Assembly: GCF_003170075.1 (NCBI RefSeq)
Contig: NZ_PMZU01000051.1
Span: 7,586 to 59,870, forward strand
Length of the DNA: 52,285 bases
Direction: 5' to 3'
From: Methanoregula sp.
GTDB taxonomy: Archaea > Halobacteriota > Methanomicrobia > Methanomicrobiales > Methanospirillaceae
Shown here: positions 24,791-34,815 of the stretch, one piece after another
Numbering within the stretch: the stretch's first letter is position 1
How the letters are laid out: each line of letters opens with the position of its first letter
Position numbers and translations under genes: made by a program
Notes under the pieces: model-generated
The model's input: only the letters and a program-made list of their open reading frames with translations
Told to the model about the DNA's origin: nothing
Databases searched by the model: none

Positions 24791-25345
24791 ATGGCTGACA
24801 AACGGTACGATTCATTGAAAATTGAGAATATCGTGGCTTCCGGAGTTATCGCCGAGTCCATTGATCTCAACGATGTATCTAGCAAGATCAAGGGCTGCGA
24901 TCTCAATACGAAAAGGTTCCCCGGGGCGGTCTACCGTATCGAGAAACCGAAAATTGCATCCCTGATCTTTTCGTCGGGGAAGGTAGTGCTCACCGGTATC
25001 CGTGACGACAAGGCATTAAAAGACGGGCTTGCGATCATTATCAAGTCCCTCAAGGAAGCCGGTGTCGACACGCTCAAAGTTCCTAGGGTTGCGGTTACCA
25101 ATATCGTCTGTTCCTATGATATCGGCAAGTACATCAACCTCAATAAGGTCGTTGTCACCCTCAATCTCGAAAATATCGAGTACGAACCCGAGCAGTTCCC
25201 GGGCCTTGTATACCGTATCAAGGATCCAAAGATTGTCGCGCTCCTCTTCTCTTCCGGAAAAATCATTCTGACCGGTGGGAAAACCGTCGAAGATATCAAG
25301 AAGGGCCTCGATTTCCTCGAACAGAAACTTGAAAGCATTATGTAA
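24791..25345 (+). CDS. tbp: TATA-box-binding protein
   Basis: 184 residues made of two similar halves of about 90 residues, the saddle fold of archaeal TBP. The repeated signatures are FPGAVYRIEKPKIASLIFSS and FPGLVYRIKDPKIVALLFSS, each followed by GK-hydrophobic-LTG. It binds the TATA box and recruits TFB and RNA polymerase. Full length, with no acidic C-terminal tail. It stands alone, divergent from the acyl-CoA synthetase and convergent with the Lhr operon. A clear terminator follows. Confidence 0.98.
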   Translation: MADKRYDSLKIENIVASGVIAESIDLNDVSSKIKGCDLNTKRFPGAVYRIEKPKIASLIFSSGKVVLTGIRDDKALKDGLAIIIKSLKEAGVDTLKVPRVAVTNIVCSYDIGKYINLNKVVVTLNLENIEYEPEQFPGLVYRIKDPKIVALLFSSGKIILTGGKTVEDIKKGLDFLEQKLESIM

Positions 25346-25347
25346 TA

Positions 25348-25387
25348 CGGGTGTCGGTATCGTACCCGCACCACGATCTTTTTTTTT
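25348..25387 (+). terminator. tbp terminator
   Basis: CGGGT (25348-25352) pairs with ACCCG (25364-25368), followed by a T-run (25379-25387). Confidence 0.65.
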
Positions 25388-25529
25388 ACTTATTACCCAA
25401 AGAAATTCACGCTCCTCATTCCTGCACCATATCCTGGGCAGACCTCCCGTTATACTGCACATTTCAAATAAAAGCGTTTCTTTATAACGGGAAGTTTTCA
25501 TGGCCTTCTTCGGGAATTGCAGGGAAAAG

Positions 25530-28235
25530 TTACGCCCAGTACCGGTGCGTCTGGATGAAGTTCCGCTCTGCTTTGAGGATCTCGCGGTAGAATGCGTCGC
25601 CGTCCGCGAGCGTCGCAAGGATACGGGACGCGTTCTCAGGTCCGACGCCCCGTGCCGAGAGTGCTACCACTGCTTTTTTCCCGCTTGAAAGTACGATATT
25701 GGCATTCCTGAGCAGGCGCTGCTCGATGACTCGCTCCTCTTCAGTTTTCTTCTTTTTTGAAACAACGACCGCGTAGGCATCCGCCTCATACGGTTTGAGC
25801 GCGGCAATCAGTCGGGCGCCGCACTTCGGGCATTGGGGTAAGTCTGGCACCCGCGAGACGACCGTGCGGCTCTTCCAGTTCCGGCAGTTCATGCAGGCAA
25901 GTACGACCTCGTCCTGTTCAAGCCGTCGTTTCAGGGTTGCAAGCACGGCCTGATCTGCGGTCGGCGGCGGGATCTGGTCGTGGGAGGAGAGGATGCCGTC
26001 CGCCCCGATGATCGAATGGGGGCCGATGGCGACTTCGATGGTGCCCTCTTTTATCATGCCGACAATCTGCGCTGCGGCATCTACGTCCATATAACCGGAC
26101 AACAGCTCGCGGTATGCTTCCTGCTGGACGACCGTGTTGTCGAAATAGTCGAGCAGGCGCTGGATGCTGATCTTCTCGTAGTCCGCATCCGGGTCGATCG
26201 CCCCGAATTTCTTTGCGATCTGCACCAGTTTCCATTTGAAAAGCGCCGTGCGCTTGAGGGCAAGTTTGAGGATGCCGGGCATGTGGGCGGGTTCAAGGGA
26301 CAACAGGAACTCCCGGACATCCGCTGCCCGGATCGCGGAGGGCAGGCGCAGCAGGATCCGGTACGCATCCAGTTCGATCCCGACCGTTGTCCCATACCGT
26401 GCGGAGATCAGGATCGACAGCACGCGGCCCAGGGCCTCGTTTGCCTTGTGGCCGGCGCAGACATTGCAGACCACGCCATCATCGATGTTCTCGAAGGTGA
26501 TGAGCCGGTCGGTCGGGATCCTGCACCGGTTCTTCTCCATCTCGGAAAGGATGTGGGCGGCAAACGCGATGCTCTCTTTCTCTTTTGTATAGTTCCCCGT
26601 GGTGCGTTCACGCCGGATCGCCCCGACCTCCCGTGCGACCGCAAATGGGACCGGGATCTGCTCCCCCTCCCATGACGGGAGTTCGCCGATCGCTTTTTTT
26701 GCCGGTTCGACCGTGAGCCGGCCGTCGCTCATCTCCAGCACCCGCCAGAGCTGGCCCTTGGTGATGAAGACCGCACCGGTGTGCACCCAGCCGACAACAA
26801 ACGATTCGTCCAGCGTCCCCACGGTCCGGCGCGAGACCATGTCGAAGATCGGGATCTTGCGCTCATCGTGGATCATCGAGAGGTTGCCCGAAAGGTAGCG
26901 CCGGGCCCGGGCGGTCGTGACGATCCGGCTGCCATCGATCCTGATGAGCCGGTGCTCTTCGAGCTGGATGCAGACATCGTCAAGGAGTGTGCCGCACCCG
27001 GCAAAAAGGGAGGTGCGCTCCACGATCTTCCGGATCCGGGACCGTTCGATTTCGCCGTACTCCACGGCCATTGCCGCGATCTGGTTGGCGAGTATGTCAC
27101 CCGCATTCGTGTCAGGAACCACCGGCTCGATCTCGTTTGCCTTTGCCCGCCGGGCGATCACAAGCGACTCTAAAAGATCGTCAAAGCCGGTGGCAAGGAT
27201 CGTGCCGCGTGAGATGGTGTTGAGCTGGTGACCGGCCCGGCCGACCCGTTGTACCAGCCGGGCGACCTCGCGGGGAGAGCCGAACTGGATCACGTGGTCG
27301 ACCCTGCCGATATCGATCCCGAGTTCCATGGACGACGTGCAGATGAGGGTGCGGATCTCGCCCTTCTTGAACCGCTCCTCGGCATCGATCCGGATCTCCT
27401 TTGAGAGCGAGCCGTGGTGCACCTCCACATCGCCCCGGGCATACAGGGCATGGCCAAGCGCCTCGGCGGTTACCCGGGTGTTGACAAAGACGAGCGTCGA
27501 GCCTTCCCGGTCGAGCGCACGTTCGAGTGCCTGCACCTGGTGCTTGAAGTTGTCGCCGACAAAACTGACGGTAATATCCAGTTGTTTTGCTACCGGGACC
27601 TGCACAATTTCACAGGGCCGCTCCCCGCAGAGGAACCGGCCGATCGTCTCCGGGTTCCCGACCGTCGCAGAGAGCCCGATGCGCTGGAATTCCCCGGCAT
27701 ACTCCGCAAGGCGTTCGAGCGCGACCGCGAGCTGTGCCCCCCGCTTGCTCCCGGCCATCTCATGGATCTCATCGATGATCACGAACTGCACGTGCTCGAG
27801 ATGCTTGCGGAGGCGCTTTCCCATGAAAAGCGCCTGGAGCGTTTCCGGGGTCGTAATGAGCAGGTCGGGCGGCGAGAGCGCCTGCTTCCGCCGCTCGCCC
27901 ATGGGGGTATCCCCATGCCGGACACCCACGGTCAGGCCCAGTTCATGGCACCACCATTCCATCCGCGCGAGAATATCCCGGTTGAGGGAACGTAAGGGCG
28001 TAACATAGATTGCCTTGAATCCTCCCCCGGCTGGCATTTTGAGGAGCGCATCAAAGACCGGGAACATCGCGCTCTCGGTCTTGCCGGTACCGGTTGGCGC
28101 GATCAGGATGAGGTTTTTCTTAGCAAGGATAAGGGGGATCGCCTGTTCCTGCGCAAGGGAGAGCCGGGTAAAGCCCCGCTTTTTGATACACTCACGGACA
28201 TGGTTGTCAAGCAGCTCAAACACCACGACCGCCAC
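25530..28235 (-). CDS. lhr: Lhr-type ATP-dependent DNA helicase
   Basis: 901 residues of superfamily 2. RecA domain 1 has Walker A APTGTGKT (46-53) and DEIH (near 150); domain 2 has TSSMELGIDIG and the QRVGRAGHQ motif VI. The winged-helix and Lhr-specific core follow. Near 779-805 a Cys4 motif (CMNCRNW...CPKCGARL) may bind zinc. Lhr proteins unwind DNA or RNA-DNA hybrids in 3'-5' direction and act in repair or recombination-associated processes. The length fits archaeal Lhr-core proteins. It overlaps the upstream phosphoesterase by 20 bp, forming an operon with it and the RPA-like gene. Confidence 0.93.
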   Translation of the reverse strand: MAVVVFELLDNHVRECIKKRGFTRLSLAQEQAIPLILAKKNLILIAPTGTGKTESAMFPVFDALLKMPAGGGFKAIYVTPLRSLNRDILARMEWWCHELGLTVGVRHGDTPMGERRKQALSPPDLLITTPETLQALFMGKRLRKHLEHVQFVIIDEIHEMAGSKRGAQLAVALERLAEYAGEFQRIGLSATVGNPETIGRFLCGERPCEIVQVPVAKQLDITVSFVGDNFKHQVQALERALDREGSTLVFVNTRVTAEALGHALYARGDVEVHHGSLSKEIRIDAEERFKKGEIRTLICTSSMELGIDIGRVDHVIQFGSPREVARLVQRVGRAGHQLNTISRGTILATGFDDLLESLVIARRAKANEIEPVVPDTNAGDILANQIAAMAVEYGEIERSRIRKIVERTSLFAGCGTLLDDVCIQLEEHRLIRIDGSRIVTTARARRYLSGNLSMIHDERKIPIFDMVSRRTVGTLDESFVVGWVHTGAVFITKGQLWRVLEMSDGRLTVEPAKKAIGELPSWEGEQIPVPFAVAREVGAIRRERTTGNYTKEKESIAFAAHILSEMEKNRCRIPTDRLITFENIDDGVVCNVCAGHKANEALGRVLSILISARYGTTVGIELDAYRILLRLPSAIRAADVREFLLSLEPAHMPGILKLALKRTALFKWKLVQIAKKFGAIDPDADYEKISIQRLLDYFDNTVVQQEAYRELLSGYMDVDAAAQIVGMIKEGTIEVAIGPHSIIGADGILSSHDQIPPPTADQAVLATLKRRLEQDEVVLACMNCRNWKSRTVVSRVPDLPQCPKCGARLIAALKPYEADAYAVVVSKKKKTEEERVIEQRLLRNANIVLSSGKKAVVALSARGVGPENASRILATLADGDAFYREILKAERNFIQTHRYWA

Positions 28236-29004
28236 CTCCTTTCACCTCATCCGCAGCGTCATTCAGCAGCATCGCGAGCGGGCCGATGTACGTCCCGTCG
28301 GCAAGGATGATCTCCGCGTCGTCCTGCTTCATGCACCGCGAGATCGGAGAGAACGGGTCGCGGGCGATCTTTATGATATCATAGCCGGCAATCTCGTTGA
28401 ACGCAGGCACCAAAAGCGCCCGGGCAGGTGTGGGGCCGGCGCTGCTCGGTGTTTTGAGGCCGAGCGCCTTTGTATCGATGGCCACCCGCAGGTATGCCGG
28501 TGCCTGAAGGGAACAGCCCACCTCATCGTGCAGGCTGACCTGCGGATGGTGGTGGCCGGTGACAATCAGATGGCCGCCGAGATCCGGGGCCGGGTATGTG
28601 TGGCCGTGAAAGTATGCGACGTCATCGATGACCGCACCCTCTTTTTGCTGGAGTTCACCTATCTTGAGGAACCGTTCAATGCCGATGTCGTGGTTTCCCG
28701 GGAAGACAAGGATCGGGATGCGGCGCCGGATCGTATCGAGAATGCCCGGGATCTCTGCCCATTCCTGCCTGGTGAGCGAAGGGATACTGTGCTTGATGTC
28801 CCCCAGAAGGACAAGCCGGTCCGGCTCTGTCGCGTCAATTGTCTGCATGAGCCGGGCAAGGCGCTCTTTTGTGTGGCTCCTGAAATGTATACCGTGTGCG
28901 GCGAGATCGGCTTCGATCCCGAAGTGGAGGTCGGCAACGATGAGCAGGCGCTCGGTGTTCTCGATAACAAGCGCCGGGCCATCCTTTACAAACTCCAGTT
29001 TCAT
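28216..29004 (-). CDS. Calcineurin-like metallophosphoesterase (Lhr-associated)
   Basis: 262 residues with the full metal-binding pattern of this superfamily in order: ADLHFGIE (Asp, His), LLGDIKHS, VFPGNHD and VTGHHHP. Archaeal members are commonly found beside lhr and are suspected to act on nucleic-acid ends, though the substrate is not established. It sits between the RPA-like gene (4-bp ATGA overlap at its start) and lhr (20-bp overlap at its end), so the three proteins are made together and probably act on DNA. The last about 20 residues are Gly/Arg-rich. Confidence 0.88.
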   Translation of the reverse strand: MKLEFVKDGPALVIENTERLLIVADLHFGIEADLAAHGIHFRSHTKERLARLMQTIDATEPDRLVLLGDIKHSIPSLTRQEWAEIPGILDTIRRRIPILVFPGNHDIGIERFLKIGELQQKEGAVIDDVAYFHGHTYPAPDLGGHLIVTGHHHPQVSLHDEVGCSLQAPAYLRVAIDTKALGLKTPSSAGPTPARALLVPAFNEIAGYDIIKIARDPFSPISRCMKQDDAEIILADGTYIGPLAMLLNDAADEVKGGGGRGV

Positions 29005-29774
29005 AGCGGTTTGATGTATCCTTTCTGGGGCTGGTAACAGTCGTCGTTTGCGACAAGCGTCCTTACCGCGGCAAGCACGGCGTCTTCTGTATATCCCCCG
29101 GCGCCCGCCTCATCGATCACGTCCCGCACGGCCACACCCCGGGGGCCGCTTTTTGCGCGGATGATCTCCATGACAATAGCGCTGATGTCGGCCTCTGCAG
29201 CCGGGGGTGCCGCTGGAGCAGTGCGGACACTGTCAAGTGCACCTTCGATCATTGAGGCCATGCCGCGGAGCCGTTCCCGGGTGATCCCGTAGTGCCGGAC
29301 GACACTGCATGCCCGCGTGTCTCCGGTGCTCCCATCGAGTGCGGCAAGCAGCAGTTCAAGCCGGGCAAATGTCATATCAGCGGTGACCGTGATCCAACGG
29401 TCGCGGATGGCCCGGTCGATCACCTGAATAAACTCGGGTCGGATCGAGACCGCATCGCTGCCATTCCTGCGGTACAGCTGGGCGGTACCGGTAACCGCGA
29501 TAAAGGAGGGCACCGGGATTGCGCGGATCTGCTCCGTGATCGCGGCCCGCCTCCCGCCGGAAACAATATCGAGTGCCCCGGTCGGGTCGGCCACCCGGCA
29601 GTGCAGCACATCGGTGATCTCCACGACCTCGGTGAGCGCTCCGCAGAGGTACAGCGACCGGCACCACGCCCCACCCGGGGTCACGACCCATGCAGGGCTT
29701 CCTGCCTCATCAGCCGGCACTGAAAGTGTCGAGCCGGAAAAATCTCCGGCAAATACCCGCGCTGAACCTTCCAT
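29001..29774 (-). CDS. RPA32-like OB-fold protein (COG3390-type)
   Basis: 257 residues. An N-terminal OB-fold region (about 10-125, with LYLCGALTEVVEITDVLHCRV and FIAVTGTAQLYRR strands) is followed by a helical region and a C-terminal winged-helix-like domain (about 180-255, ending CYQPQKGYIKPL). This matches the archaeal replication-protein-A-associated family, which pairs with RPA on single-stranded DNA. I chose the ATG at 29774 because the frame's upstream 26 residues look non-coding. It opens the operon with the phosphoesterase and lhr. Confidence 0.8.
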   Translation of the reverse strand: MEGSARVFAGDFSGSTLSVPADEAGSPAWVVTPGGAWCRSLYLCGALTEVVEITDVLHCRVADPTGALDIVSGGRRAAITEQIRAIPVPSFIAVTGTAQLYRRNGSDAVSIRPEFIQVIDRAIRDRWITVTADMTFARLELLLAALDGSTGDTRACSVVRHYGITRERLRGMASMIEGALDSVRTAPAAPPAAEADISAIVMEIIRAKSGPRGVAVRDVIDEAGAGGYTEDAVLAAVRTLVANDDCYQPQKGYIKPL

Positions 29775-29969
29775 GATTGTGATTATTATTTGCAAAAGAG
29801 AGGTATTCAAGGTATAGGCGTTGATAAACGGCCGGGATTTGTGACTACACAACTGATGCCGCAGGAATTTTAAACGAGGAAGGTCTCAAAAAGAATTGCA
29901 TTATAGATTTTTAGTGTCTGTTTCAACGCCGATGAATTTGTTTATGCAGCACTACTGTTTTGCGTTCAT

Positions 29970-30503
29970 CTATAGATGATCCGGGATATTCTGGTGTGTC
30001 GGATCGAGGGCTGATGCATTGGCAAAAGCTGCTGCAGCATCTGCAGTCCTGTTCAATGCCTGAAGTGCGCGTGCCTTCCAGTACCAAGCAATAGTTTTCA
30101 GGGCTGTCAGGTTCCCCTGCGCATCGATCGCCACATCTGCCGCGTCAATCGCCTCATCGTTCCGGCCCAGTTCCACAAGGATCCCCGCACGGTTCGACTG
30201 GATGATTGGAGTTAGCGAACTCACATTTTGTGCAAGAGCAAGATCGGCGTTCTGAAGTGCCTCATTATAATTCCCGGCATAAGCGAGATCAACGCTTGTA
30301 CAATAATATGCACCCGCCGTGGTAAAGGGATCCTTGGCATTCGCAGCCGTCGCCGGGGCAAGAGGACCCTGCCGCAGGAGAACAACACCGGCAGCGATTA
30401 TAATGCAGATGACAAGCACGATACCTATTACAACAACAGTTTTTCGCGAGACCTTTTTTTTCTCCGGCACATTTTTCCGGCTTTTGCTGCTGTTCTGATT
30501 CAT
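29970..30503 (-). CDS. Membrane-anchored TPR protein
   Basis: 177 residues. A Lys-rich N-terminus is followed by one membrane helix (about 23-44). The rest holds about three tetratricopeptide-like helical pairs with AGNYNEALQNADLALA, LGRNDEAIDAADVAID and KARALQALNRTADAAAAFANA. TPR units scaffold protein-protein contacts; here they probably face outside or form a membrane-linked scaffold. It starts 25 bp after the DUF3821-like surface protein gene and is likely its operon partner. Confidence 0.75.
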   Translation of the reverse strand: MNQNSSKSRKNVPEKKKVSRKTVVVIGIVLVICIIIAAGVVLLRQGPLAPATAANAKDPFTTAGAYYCTSVDLAYAGNYNEALQNADLALAQNVSSLTPIIQSNRAGILVELGRNDEAIDAADVAIDAQGNLTALKTIAWYWKARALQALNRTADAAAAFANASALDPTHQNIPDHL

Positions 30504-30528
30504 CTGTTAAAAAAAGGGAGTTGGATGA

Positions 30529-31545
30529 TTAATACTTCCGTCTCATCGCAATTACAAGTGCCGCGATGCCAAGACCCATGAGGGCGATTTCCGCGGGCAG
30601 CGGGGAATAGGTCGTCTTTTTCGGGACGGTTGTTGCCTTAGGTTGTACGGTCACCTGCTGCGTCGGCATCGTTGTTCCTGCTGTTGTGGCCACCGTTTCA
30701 ACCGGTGCTGTCAGGGACGGCAGCACTGTCGGGGAGGTGGTAAACGTGTCGGCAATAAAGGTGACTATTTTGTCCCCGCTCGTGATCGTTCCGAACGCCG
30801 CAGTGCCATTGTAACTGCTGCTCATATGGTTGAGGTCCTGCGTGACCTCAAAGGTATAGGTTCCTGTCGGGTAAACGCTGCTCCCGTCAGTGCTTTTAGC
30901 GTTTCGATCCCATGCCGGGCCGTTTTTCCAGATATACGGTGAGGACTTGATCAACGGATTGCTATCAAAGTTGATGATCTGGGTGGTCGACGCTCCCAGG
31001 TTCCCGGTATAGATCTGGGGAATGTTCGTCCCGGAGGGAGACATGAGTTTCACGGTAAAGAAACTGTCTGAGGGGTTATAGTTGGGACGCTTTGAATAAT
31101 CAAGCGCCATGTACAGGTTCGTATCAATATGGTAGGTGATATTCGCGGACATCGGAACTGACTGGCCGGTGATGTCCTTATTGGCATCCACATCCCAGAT
31201 CGAGAGATCCATCTGTGGCTGGTATACCTGAAGGACCGGGATATCCGGTTTGATATCGTGGGAATACCAGGTGCCGGTATATCCAGTGAAAATATCAGGA
31301 TCAACATAGAACGACGTTACATCTCCGGAGATCGTCAAAGTCTTTGACGGTTCGCCGCTCCGGTCCGAACCGGCCGGCCACCATGCGATCACCGTGTGCG
31401 CGTTCAGGCACGCCGTGAGGTCTAGGTTGCGCTCACCGATAAAGATCGGAGCATCGTTGGCGACCTTGGTCAGGCTTGCCGTGGCCGGGACCAGAATGAG
31501 GCACAGGAGCAGGAGAAAAACAAGAGGGATTCGGCTCGGTATCAT
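30529..31545 (-). CDS. DUF3821-like surface protein
   Basis: 338 residues. A cleavable signal (about 1-24) is followed by a beta-rich region. The segment near IGERNLDLTACL and IAWWPAG resembles the DUF3821 N-terminal module found in Methanomicrobiales surface proteins. A Thr/Pro-rich stalk (about 270-315) and a C-terminal hydrophobic helix with an Arg-Arg-Lys tail anchor it in the membrane. The role is unknown; such proteins are likely parts of the cell envelope. It is divergent from rfcS and leads a two-gene operon with the TPR protein. Confidence 0.75.
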   Translation of the reverse strand: MIPSRIPLVFLLLLCLILVPATASLTKVANDAPIFIGERNLDLTACLNAHTVIAWWPAGSDRSGEPSKTLTISGDVTSFYVDPDIFTGYTGTWYSHDIKPDIPVLQVYQPQMDLSIWDVDANKDITGQSVPMSANITYHIDTNLYMALDYSKRPNYNPSDSFFTVKLMSPSGTNIPQIYTGNLGASTTQIINFDSNPLIKSSPYIWKNGPAWDRNAKSTDGSSVYPTGTYTFEVTQDLNHMSSSYNGTAAFGTITSGDKIVTFIADTFTTSPTVLPSLTAPVETVATTAGTTMPTQQVTVQPKATTVPKKTTYSPLPAEIALMGLGIAALVIAMRRKY

Positions 31546-31714
31546 GAAAAGTAATTTTAAAACTCTTATGATAAAGATTATTACATTCTAGTGATAGCAA
31601 AAGGACATTTTTCGGGCCGGGTAGGATTGTCCCCGTATGCACCGGACACTTTGTGCAGGAAAAAACAACATAGTCAAAAGACAATCTAGTCAATACAAAG
31701 CGGGATGATTGAGC

Positions 31715-32683
31715 ATGGACGAAAACCACACCATCTGGATAGAGAAATACCGGCCGGCAAAACTTGCGGATATTGTCGGGCAGGACGAGATAGTCGAGCG
31801 GCTCTCATCCTACGTAAAGTCCGGTAACCTCCCTCATCTCCTTTTTACCGGGAGCGCCGGTGTGGGAAAGACAACCGCAGCTGTTACCCTCGCCCATGAA
31901 TTCTTTGGCGAGTCCTGGCAGATGAACTTCCGCGAGCTCAATGCATCAGACGAACGCGGGATTGACGTGGTGCGCAACCAGATCAAGCAATTCGCCCGCA
32001 CGACTCCCCTCGGGGATGCAACATTCAAGATCCTTTTCCTGGATGAAGCTGACGCGCTTACGACCGATGCACAGGCCGCGCTGCGCAGGACCATGGAGAG
32101 TTATGCGAAGACCTGCCGGTTCATCCTCTCATGCAACTACTCATCGAAGATCATCGACCCGATCCAGAGCCGGTGTGCGATCTACCGGTTCCGGCCGCTC
32201 GCCCCGCAGGCAGTAAAAGAGGAGATTGGCCGGATCGCGGCAAAGGAACACCTGAAGGTCACGCCCGATGCGATGGATGCGATGATCTATATCGCGCAGG
32301 GAGATATGCGCAAAGCGATCAACGCCCTGCAGGGTGCCGCGATCATTAGTACCACAATCGAGGCCCCGATGGTCTATGCGATCACTTCCAATGCCCGACC
32401 GGACGAGATCGAGGAACTCCTCCGGCTCGCCCTTGCCGGGGAATTTGACGGGGCCGAATCCTTGCTTATGCACCTGCTCCATGAGCGGGGGATTGCCCCG
32501 AACGAGCTGATCAACCAGTGCTACCGGGCGCTCGTGAAGCGCGGAATGGAACGGGCGCTCAAGGTAGAACTGATCGATGCCCTTGGCGAGACTGATTTCC
32601 GGCTCTCTGAGGGGGCAAGCAGCGACATCCAGATGGAGGCGCTGATCGCCCGGTTCGTGCTTTCGAGCACAAAAAAGCGTTGA
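31715..32683 (+). CDS. rfcS: Replication factor C small subunit
   Basis: 322 residues of the clamp-loader AAA+ family: [16 protein letters not shown] (box II), Walker [10 protein letters not shown], Walker [10 protein letters not shown], sensor 1 LSCNYSSKI, and the SRC motif QSRCAIYRF with the arginine finger. With RFC large subunit and ATP it loads PCNA on primed DNA. All key residues are present. The ATG at 31715 has GGGATGAT upstream; a TTG at 31709 would add only two residues. It is followed 7 bp later by mcm. Confidence 0.97.
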   Translation: MDENHTIWIEKYRPAKLADIVGQDEIVERLSSYVKSGNLPHLLFTGSAGVGKTTAAVTLAHEFFGESWQMNFRELNASDERGIDVVRNQIKQFARTTPLGDATFKILFLDEADALTTDAQAALRRTMESYAKTCRFILSCNYSSKIIDPIQSRCAIYRFRPLAPQAVKEEIGRIAAKEHLKVTPDAMDAMIYIAQGDMRKAINALQGAAIISTTIEAPMVYAITSNARPDEIEELLRLALAGEFDGAESLLMHLLHERGIAPNELINQCYRALVKRGMERALKVELIDALGETDFRLSEGASSDIQMEALIARFVLSSTKKR

Positions 32684-32690
32684 GGCAGAT

Positions 32691-34802
32691 ATGGAGAAGG
32701 CACCCGAACTGCACCAGGGAGACCGGACCGATGACTGGGGCCGGTTTCTCAAAAGCCGGTACAAGAAAGAACTCGGCGAGATCTCGCGCCTGTACCCGCA
32801 CAAGCGCTCGCTTTTAATCGATTACCGGCAGATCGAGCGGTTCGGTAAGGCGGGTATCACTCTTGCCGATGAATTGCTGGAGAACCCCGGCAAGGTGCTC
32901 GAAGATGTCTGGGATGCGATCAAAAACAACCAGCTGATCCGCACGAAGGACGGAAAAGAGCCAAAGAGCGTCAATATCCGGTTCACGAACCTCCCCAAAA
33001 AGACCGCTATCCGCGAGATCCGTTCCGATGATATCAACATGTTTGTCTCGGTCGAGGGCATCCTGCGGAAGACCACCGAGGTGCGACCCCGGATTGTGGA
33101 CGCGGTCTTCAAGTGCCCGGCCGGCCACTTCACGAGAAAGGTCCAGAAGTACGGCAAGTTCATCGAACCGGAGGGCTGTGCAACAGACGGCTGCACGTTC
33201 AAGAAACTGGATCTGGTTCCCAAGCGCTCCACCTTTGTCGACTCCCAGAAACTCCGGGTGCAGGAATCCCCTGAGGGACTGCGGGGCGGCGAACAGCCGC
33301 AGACGCTCGATATCGATGTGACCGACGATCTCACGGGCAAGGTCGCGCCGGGAGACCGGGTCATCGTCAACGGTATTCTCCGTTCCATGCAGCGGATCGT
33401 GAGAGGCGAGAAGAGCACGGTCTTTGATATCTTCCTTGAATGCAACTCGATCGAGATCGCAGAAAAGGAGTTCGAGGAGGTCGAGATCGATGAGAAGGCG
33501 GAGGATGAGATCAAAAAACTGTCCTGCGACCCGATGATCTACCGGATGGTCACCCATTCAATCGCCCCCACAATCTATGGGAACGAGGATGTCAAAGAGG
33601 CAATCACCCTCCAGCTCTTCGGTGGGATCGCAAAGGAGATGCCGGATGGGACCCACCTGCGGGGCGATATCCATGTGCTCCTGATCGGCGACCCGGGTAT
33701 CGCAAAGAGCCAGCTGTTGCGCTACGTTGTAAAGTGCTCGCCGCGTGCGATCTATACGAGCGGCCAGTCGTCGACCTCCGCCGGTCTCACCGCGACTGCG
33801 GTCAAGGATGAGTTTGGGGAAGGACGCTGGACGCTTGAGGCGGGAGCCCTTGTGCTCGCCGACATGGGTATCGCCGCCGTCGATGAGATGGACAAGATGC
33901 AGAAGGAAGACCGTTCGGCCCTGCACGAGGCGATGGAGCAGCAGACCATCAGCGTCGCAAAGGCCGGCATCACCGCGACGCTCAAGTCCCGGTGCGCGCT
34001 CCTCGGGGCGGCCAACCCTAAGTACGGGCGGTTCGACATGTACGGCGACATCGCCGACCAGATCAATATGCCCCCGTCGCTCCTCTCTCGGTTCGACCTG
34101 ATATTCATCATGACCGACCAGCCGGAGCAGAAACGGGACCTGGCAATCGCCGAGCATATCCTCAAGGCGCACGCCATCGGGGAGCTCATCGTCCAGCACA
34201 AAAAGACGCCGATCCCCGGGGTCACGCAGGAGTATATCGACCAGCAGCTCAAGCCGGTCATGCCGGATATCGAACCCTCGCTTTTCAGGAAGTACGTCGC
34301 GTACTCCAAGCGCACCTGTTTTCCCATCCTCTCTGCGGAGGCAAAAGAGGCGCTTGTCGGTTACTACCTCAAACTCAGGGGGATCGCGGAACCCAACAAG
34401 CCGGTCCCGGTAACGGCCCGGCAACTGGAAGCACTTGTCCGGCTTGCAGAGGCGAGCGCTAGGATCCGGCTTTCGAACAAGATCGAGGCGGGCGACGCAG
34501 AGCGCGTTATTCATATTGTGGATGCCTGTCTGCGCCAGATTGCCTACGATGCAAAGACCGGCAACTTCGATATCGACAAGGTGGCGACGGGTATATCAAA
34601 AGAGAAGCGCGACATCGTCCGGGTGATCAAGGATGCGATCCGGGATATCGGCGGCGAGGGACGGCGCGCTGCCATCGAGCAGGTGATCGAGGCAGTCGCC
34701 TCAAAGGGCTTTGCGCAGGACAAGGTGCGGGAAGGGATCGATATGCTCCTGAGGCATGGCGAGGCCATGGAGCCAAAGCAGGGGATCATCCAGCTGATCT
34801 AA
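32691..34802 (+). CDS. mcm: MCM replicative helicase
   Basis: 703 residues. The N-terminal domain carries a zinc-binding pattern (CPAGH ... GCATDGC, about 138-167) and an OB fold. The AAA+ core has Walker A GDPGIAKSQLL, the MCM Walker B ALVLADMGIAAVDEMDKM, sensor 1 LLGAANPKYG and the arginine finger LSRFDL. A winged helix closes the protein. It forms a ring that unwinds the replication fork in 3'-5' direction. Co-directional with rfcS 7 bp upstream, so clamp loader and helicase are produced together. Full length and intact. Confidence 0.97.
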   Translation: MEKAPELHQGDRTDDWGRFLKSRYKKELGEISRLYPHKRSLLIDYRQIERFGKAGITLADELLENPGKVLEDVWDAIKNNQLIRTKDGKEPKSVNIRFTNLPKKTAIREIRSDDINMFVSVEGILRKTTEVRPRIVDAVFKCPAGHFTRKVQKYGKFIEPEGCATDGCTFKKLDLVPKRSTFVDSQKLRVQESPEGLRGGEQPQTLDIDVTDDLTGKVAPGDRVIVNGILRSMQRIVRGEKSTVFDIFLECNSIEIAEKEFEEVEIDEKAEDEIKKLSCDPMIYRMVTHSIAPTIYGNEDVKEAITLQLFGGIAKEMPDGTHLRGDIHVLLIGDPGIAKSQLLRYVVKCSPRAIYTSGQSSTSAGLTATAVKDEFGEGRWTLEAGALVLADMGIAAVDEMDKMQKEDRSALHEAMEQQTISVAKAGITATLKSRCALLGAANPKYGRFDMYGDIADQINMPPSLLSRFDLIFIMTDQPEQKRDLAIAEHILKAHAIGELIVQHKKTPIPGVTQEYIDQQLKPVMPDIEPSLFRKYVAYSKRTCFPILSAEAKEALVGYYLKLRGIAEPNKPVPVTARQLEALVRLAEASARIRLSNKIEAGDAERVIHIVDACLRQIAYDAKTGNFDIDKVATGISKEKRDIVRVIKDAIRDIGGEGRRAAIEQVIEAVASKGFAQDKVREGIDMLLRHGEAMEPKQGIIQLI

Positions 34803-34815
34803 CGGGGTGAACGGG

